This document shows, one piece after another, positions 59,629 through 64,000 of a DNA stretch of 64,000 nt. The stretch covers positions 3,075,329-3,139,328 of the forward strand of contig VXAI01000015.1 of NCBI GenBank assembly GCA_013399305.1, in the 5' to 3' direction. The notes under the pieces were generated by a model, which searched no databases, was not told the origin of the DNA, and saw only the letters and a program-made list of their open reading frames with translations. Numbering within the stretch: position 1 is the stretch's first letter; each line of letters opens with the position of its first letter. The stretch is from Rostratula benghalensis. Lineage: Eukaryota; Chordata; Aves; Charadriiformes; Rostratulidae. Both the position numbers and the translations under genes were made by a program.

Positions 59629-62600
59629 CTACAACAGAAATACAGGAAGGATGGAAGCAGAGGGTAGAAAGTACAGCAATAGATTTCTTTTTAATTCTTT
59701 TATCTGAATAGAACAAACACCCGACTGTCACTGAAGTGACATAAAGGTCTATCCCGACAGCAATTCCTATTTGTCTACACCAATAATTGCGACAGAAAAT
59801 TCCCACTTGACAAAAAGTTATTAAGTATCACGTTTGCTTCCTTCTGACATGACTAAAATGCCAGAAAATGAGACAGCCACAATAGCATAAGGAATAGATC
59901 TGGAGTGGACACCAGAGAGCTGATAGGTTTGATGCACTCATAAAGGGGGTCAGGCAGTCAAAACCCATACTAAACAATTTTCAGTCCTCCAAAAGCCCTG
60001 GTAATTTTTCCTTATTCCCAGCCTTTCCCAGTGTTTTTACAGGAAAAAGTAATTAAAAGGTATCTGAAATGGAAAAGAACTGAAAAGTTATTGAAACAAA
60101 CACACAGAACAGAATTCAGCTGGAAAAAACTGAACAGACCTTTTCCTGCACAGTCATAGGCTCTGCACAGATGGAAACACCTTCAGACACAGGCAGCAGC
60201 TTGTCACAGTTGTCTGCACTGAAAGGAAAGTTGAAGCTAACTTAATGTTTTGCAACTGCTTTAATATTGATGACATTTTAAGTCACTTTAAACACCATTT
60301 CAAAATTCTGCAAGAAGACTCTGCAATTACGATTTGACAAAGCTGGGGATTAGCAGGGGACCCCAGCCAGTTCTTTCCCTAGAGATACAACAACCATGTT
60401 GTTAGACCTGAGAAATCAGTTGGAGAAAGCCTGGGCTGACCTCCTGATACTTCCCACAGAGCAATTCTGAAGCACCCCAAGCATTTCTTCACTTCAGCAC
60501 AAGCACAGGCTTGATTCTTTGATGGCGCGTAACTTAAATCTGAAGGCCACCACAGCCCCTCTGATGAGAAATGCCACTGTGAAATGCATTGGTGCTTAAG
60601 AGGAAAAAGTTTCACCAATCAGGCCACCAAGCTGATTAAATGTTAAATCCAGGGAAAATTATCACTGACAGTAGCAGTAAATTTGTCAAAACCTGCTTGA
60701 GGAACTTCTTCTAGCAGTCATTGTCATCAACTCAAAGTGATTCGTAAAGATCTGAGTACGCTCAGAATTCTGGTCCTTCGCATAGGCTTGTCTAACACGA
60801 AGAGGAAAAGCACCTGCATTCTGGAATAAATAGAAATTGAGGGCTTAGGTACCAAAAGGAAGTAGTCATAAGTTGCCTGTCTCAAAAATCATAGTTTACA
60901 AGAGTCTTGACTGAAGACAGTTCATATCCTGTCATTTTTATTAATGTTAAAATAAATAGCCCCCCTTCCTTATTTTAATTATACAAGTAGTGCAAAGTGA
61001 TACAACCAAGGTCACATCATTGTCACAGCTCTGGGAAAACTCATATTCTTATGTGTATGGAAACTAGAATAAATCTAACTTATAGCAGTTCATACTGACA
61101 GCTTCAATCAATGCTTTTCTTGTGTGCACAAGCACCTACAATCCTGTATTAATCAAGGTCTATGCATGCTGTAACAAACTTCCAAGTAAGAAGTTTTGGA
61201 AGTCAATACAAATAAAGTACCATCTTACTTTTAGCAGTGCCAAGTCTACTAGCATTTGCTTGTATCCCACACTACTCAAAGTTCTAAAATGTAGTTATGG
61301 TGCTGCTTACTAAACACTTGTGTAGTTCACTAACAACAACGAGGAATTAAACAAAACAAGAAAAACCCAGTCTTTGCAATGTAACGCTCATTTCAGCTTA
61401 AACTCACCTTTGTTTCTGGACCTGCAAATGCTTGTATGTAATGAAGTTGGCACTGTGTTGGGGAGCGATAAACATAGTTGCAAGAATTAACAACATCGCT
61501 GACAAAGTCCCAGTTTGCTGTCTGTGCTGGTGACACCACAGCAGGGTTTAAAGGAAGTGTCCGTAGGTGTTTGACCGCCTACGAGGCAGAGAGAAACCGG
61601 AACAGCGTAAGCTTCAATCAATGCCTTTCTTGGGTGCACAAGCACCTACAATCCCGTATTAATCCAGGTCTACGGATGCTGTAACAAACTTCCAAGTAAA
61701 AAGGTTCTGAAGTCAATAAAAACAAAGTGCCATCTTACTTTTAGCAGTGCCACGTCTTCAGCAATTAGCCACGCAGGACTGTCTTGCCCACTGCCAGCAG
61801 CTGACTTGGTAAGGGCTGACAAAGGTCTTGCAAAACGCGTGTTCTGTTCTAGCCAGAGGAGGGTCTGTTGGGCTTTGCTCTTCTGTTGTGTTTTCAATAC
61901 TCTTGGAGTCACTTGCTCGAAAAGTGAAGGAGGAGGAACAACCATCCTTCTATGGCAATGCTTTTTTCTCTCACCTGAAGCTAATTGACAGGATAAAGTT
62001 ACTATCTCCAGTGAGAAAAGAACTTTGTGCAACAAGATCATGACAGAAAACTGATTGCTGCCAATCATCTAACAATAAGCCTTTTGCAGTATTTTCATTA
62101 ACGCAGGTACATTCAACCTATAGTCCCCTCGTACAGTATTTGACTTGATCAGTCATTTTTCAATAGCTTCTTCCTTCACTAAGAAAACAAGCTTAAAACC
62201 AGATCAAATGGACACACAGATGTCTCATTGCTTTATCCCTGCTCGTTGAATTCACCTGTGTTTCTATTTCTACTTTGTCAGGACAACAGCAAGTTTTCAC
62301 AATGTGCTCCCTCTGCTCTCACTCAACAATCAATCATTTTGTCCGAGCAGTTTCAAGCTTAAGAGAGATAACGGTACATTCGTGCCTAAATTCTTACAGA
62401 AAAAGAGTTTTCATATTGTTTCACACAAAAACATTACTGCACCTTCCCATGGGATTTTGAACCCGACTTACAGGACAGATGTGTTCTCTGCCGCTTCAGC
62501 GCCCTCCTGGCAGACAGGGGTGGGAGCGCAGACTCCGGAATGGGGGCACTACTGTACATCAGACACGTAACTGAATCAGTGTAGACATCATCGTGATTCT

Positions 62601-63783
62601 CAGGTGCAACAGGGGGAGTCCACAGCTTAAAGAAAACCCAACCCAACAAAACACGTCAACAAACAACCTGCAGTTTGCCATGAATTGAAGATTATTAGGT
62701 AAGGTTTCCTTCAGATGAAATAAGGGCTACTGACTTACAGGCATTATTTCTATTTCTCCATCTGGGCCTTCACAGACAAATTCCTGTGTGAGAAACAAGG
62801 AATTGTTAAAACATCAATATATCATCCATATAAAAAAAACATCAATGTATCATCAATATATCAACTCAGCATTTAGAAACACAAGCATGTTTGCGACAAC
62901 TAGAATTAAAAAACACTTAGAAAAGATATATATATATTTTAAGTAATTAATCTTAATTTTCAAAAGCCAGCATATTTTTTTCAGTCTTTTCCTTCAGTTA
63001 TTATTGCTTCGATACATAACTGTGTGATTCCAAGTCAACCTACAACACGACAGCCCTTCTGCTAAAGCAGCAACCTGCTACTCTACAGAATTAAAACTCT
63101 TCAGTGACAGTCCCTTGTGCAAGGGTGTTAAGACCAGTGCAACAGGAACCCAAGAGACGTCCTTAAATACACAGTTCATAGTCACAATATGGAAATTCTT
63201 TGAAAAGCAGGGACTTGGAAACTCCTTGATGTTACCATGTCATAAGCATCCTCTCTGGTATACGTTAAGAGTTCTTCCTTCACTTCTTGCTGAAATCTTT
63301 CTTCTGCCTTTTTCAACTCCTTGGCAAGCTGATATTCCCATTTAGTATTTGCAGTTTTTAAGTCCTTTTAGGAAGAAAATTTGTACACTTTAAAATATTA
63401 TCGCTTTTCAGAATAAATATGCCAACGGCAGTAAATCCCCACAGATTTGAGTCTGGTAACTGCATAATAAATTCAGTTTTTATTGGCTAACAGTCATAGC
63501 AAAGTTAATTAAACTGAGTTTTCATTCTTGTGTAAAAGCCTCATGCCAGTAAAGAGAAAAGGAAACATGTCTACCTGTTAATTAGGAACCAGTGTGGTTT
63601 TGGACCATGATCATTTGGATCAAAATTTCAGTGCTGATAAACAAAAAAAAGCAAACCTGTTTTTCTTGATTACTTAGAAAATCAGATATACTCGCTTACC
63701 TTGTTGACTTTCTGGCTGTTTTGGTCATTCAAAGTATGAAACAATTCCAAGAAATTCAATGCATACTTTTCAATTGGCTTAAG
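59329..63783 (-). CDS. EP400-like tandem paralogue, 3' part (5' end off window)
   Basis: Nine exons match EP400 exons 35-40, 42, 44 and 45 in order: 63700-63783, 63236-63364, 62739-62783, 62472-62625, 61739-61980, 61408-61578, 60693-60820, 60140-60218 and 59329-59628. Lengths equal those of EP400 for five of them (84, 45, 154, 242 and 79 nt), and two are one codon shorter. All junctions are in phase, with no stop codon before 59331. Matching blocks include [69 protein letters not shown] and [19 protein letters not shown]. Hand alignment gives about 39 identities in 81 residues for the exon-39 pair. The SANT third helix is altered. Counterparts of EP400 exons 41 and 43, both frame-neutral, were not found. 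The last exon starts ALPEEQTAPQLQEQQPSQEP and ends in a private tail. Whether an ATPase domain exists lies beyond the right edge. Function unknown; a p400-related chromatin role is inference only. Confidence 0.85.
61101..61250. repeat. Copy 1 of a ~150-nt dispersed direct repeat
   Basis: This block starts gcttcaatcaatgc and runs through ctgtaacaaacttccaagta to catcttacttttagcagtgc. It matches 61611-61760 without gaps, with about 14 mismatches in 146 nt by hand. It lies in the intron between the SANT-like exon and the next exon of the EP400-like gene. Confidence 0.93.
61611..61760. repeat. Copy 2 of the ~150-nt direct repeat (includes an exon end)
   Basis: The likely source copy. It covers most of the short intron after the exon at 61739-61980 plus that exon's last ~22 nt and its GTAAGA donor. 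The copy at 61101-61250 therefore carries a displaced exon end and splice donor. Confidence 0.93.
62806..62868. repeat. Short imperfect tandem repeat (atcaatatatc type)
   Basis: Repeated words 'acatcaatatatcatc', 'acatcaatgtatcatc' and 'aatatatcaact' follow each other in an intron of the EP400-like gene. A separate (TA)n run lies at about 62927-62937. Confidence 0.7.
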
Positions 63784-64000
63784 CTGTTCAGAAAAACATT
63801 TTGACACACTGCTAGTTATTTAGCTTTTGTATTAGAAACACATAAATAAAATCTGAATTACTATGCCCACTTTTGCCTGGTTGTTGGTTAGCAGGCTGCT
63901 ACTTGGGTTCTGCACAAGCAGCCAAAGGGAAAAAGAGACAATCAGAATCTGACAGAATTTAGGGAATGCTTCAAATAGTCATTTCATGGCTAAGCAGAAA
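63784..64000 (-). other. Intron of the EP400-like gene at the right edge
   Basis: No stretch here resembles EP400 exon 34 with a proper donor, so the next upstream exon is expected beyond position 64000. Confidence 0.6.

Noticed and set aside
63784..64000. Possible further upstream exon of the EP400-like gene
   Set aside because: A short open stretch is present, but there is no proper donor and no similarity to EP400 exon 34.
1..64000. CRISPR arrays, bacterial operons or prokaryotic mobile systems
   Set aside because: The window is intron-rich vertebrate DNA; no regularly spaced repeats or prokaryotic gene layout are present.

Overview
The window is a vertebrate nuclear locus, almost certainly from a bird. 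Genes are split into many short exons with GT-AG introns, and four fragments of CR1, the dominant avian LINE, are recognisable; the 3'-most one ends in the usual ATTCTATGATTCT tail. All genes lie on the minus strand, so transcription runs from high to low coordinates. I placed exons by reading splice sites and checking that every junction keeps the reading frame.

Layout from right to left (transcription order): (1) 63783-59329, the 3' part of a tandem paralogue of EP400. Nine exons are visible and it continues past the right edge. (2) About 1.6 kb without a gene, holding the paralogue's poly(A) signal, a minus-oriented CR1 fragment and the EP400 CpG-island promoter with NRF-1-like palindromes. 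(3) 57.6 kb-7.4 kb, the complete EP400 gene: a non-coding first exon, 54 coding exons (55819 to 9672) and a ~2.3 kb 3'UTR. The spliced frame is open throughout and gives 3131 residues. (4) About 0.8 kb holding a CR1 fragment. (5) 6510-252, NOC4L, with its first 12 coding exons; the last ~110 codons lie off the left edge.

EP400 is the SWR1/INO80-type ATPase of the NuA4/TIP60-p400 chromatin remodelling complex, which exchanges H2A.Z/H3.3. NOC4L is a nucleolar factor for 40S ribosome assembly. They are unrelated in function but neighbours in other vertebrates.

The most notable observation is the EP400 paralogue immediately upstream of EP400, in the same orientation. It keeps the exon phases, most of the exon lengths and even an unusual GTCTG splice donor. 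It has lost two frame-neutral exons, changed the last helix of the SANT domain, and ends in a short private C-terminus instead of the long Q-rich tail. It looks like a diverged, potentially functional gene rather than a processed or frameshifted pseudogene.
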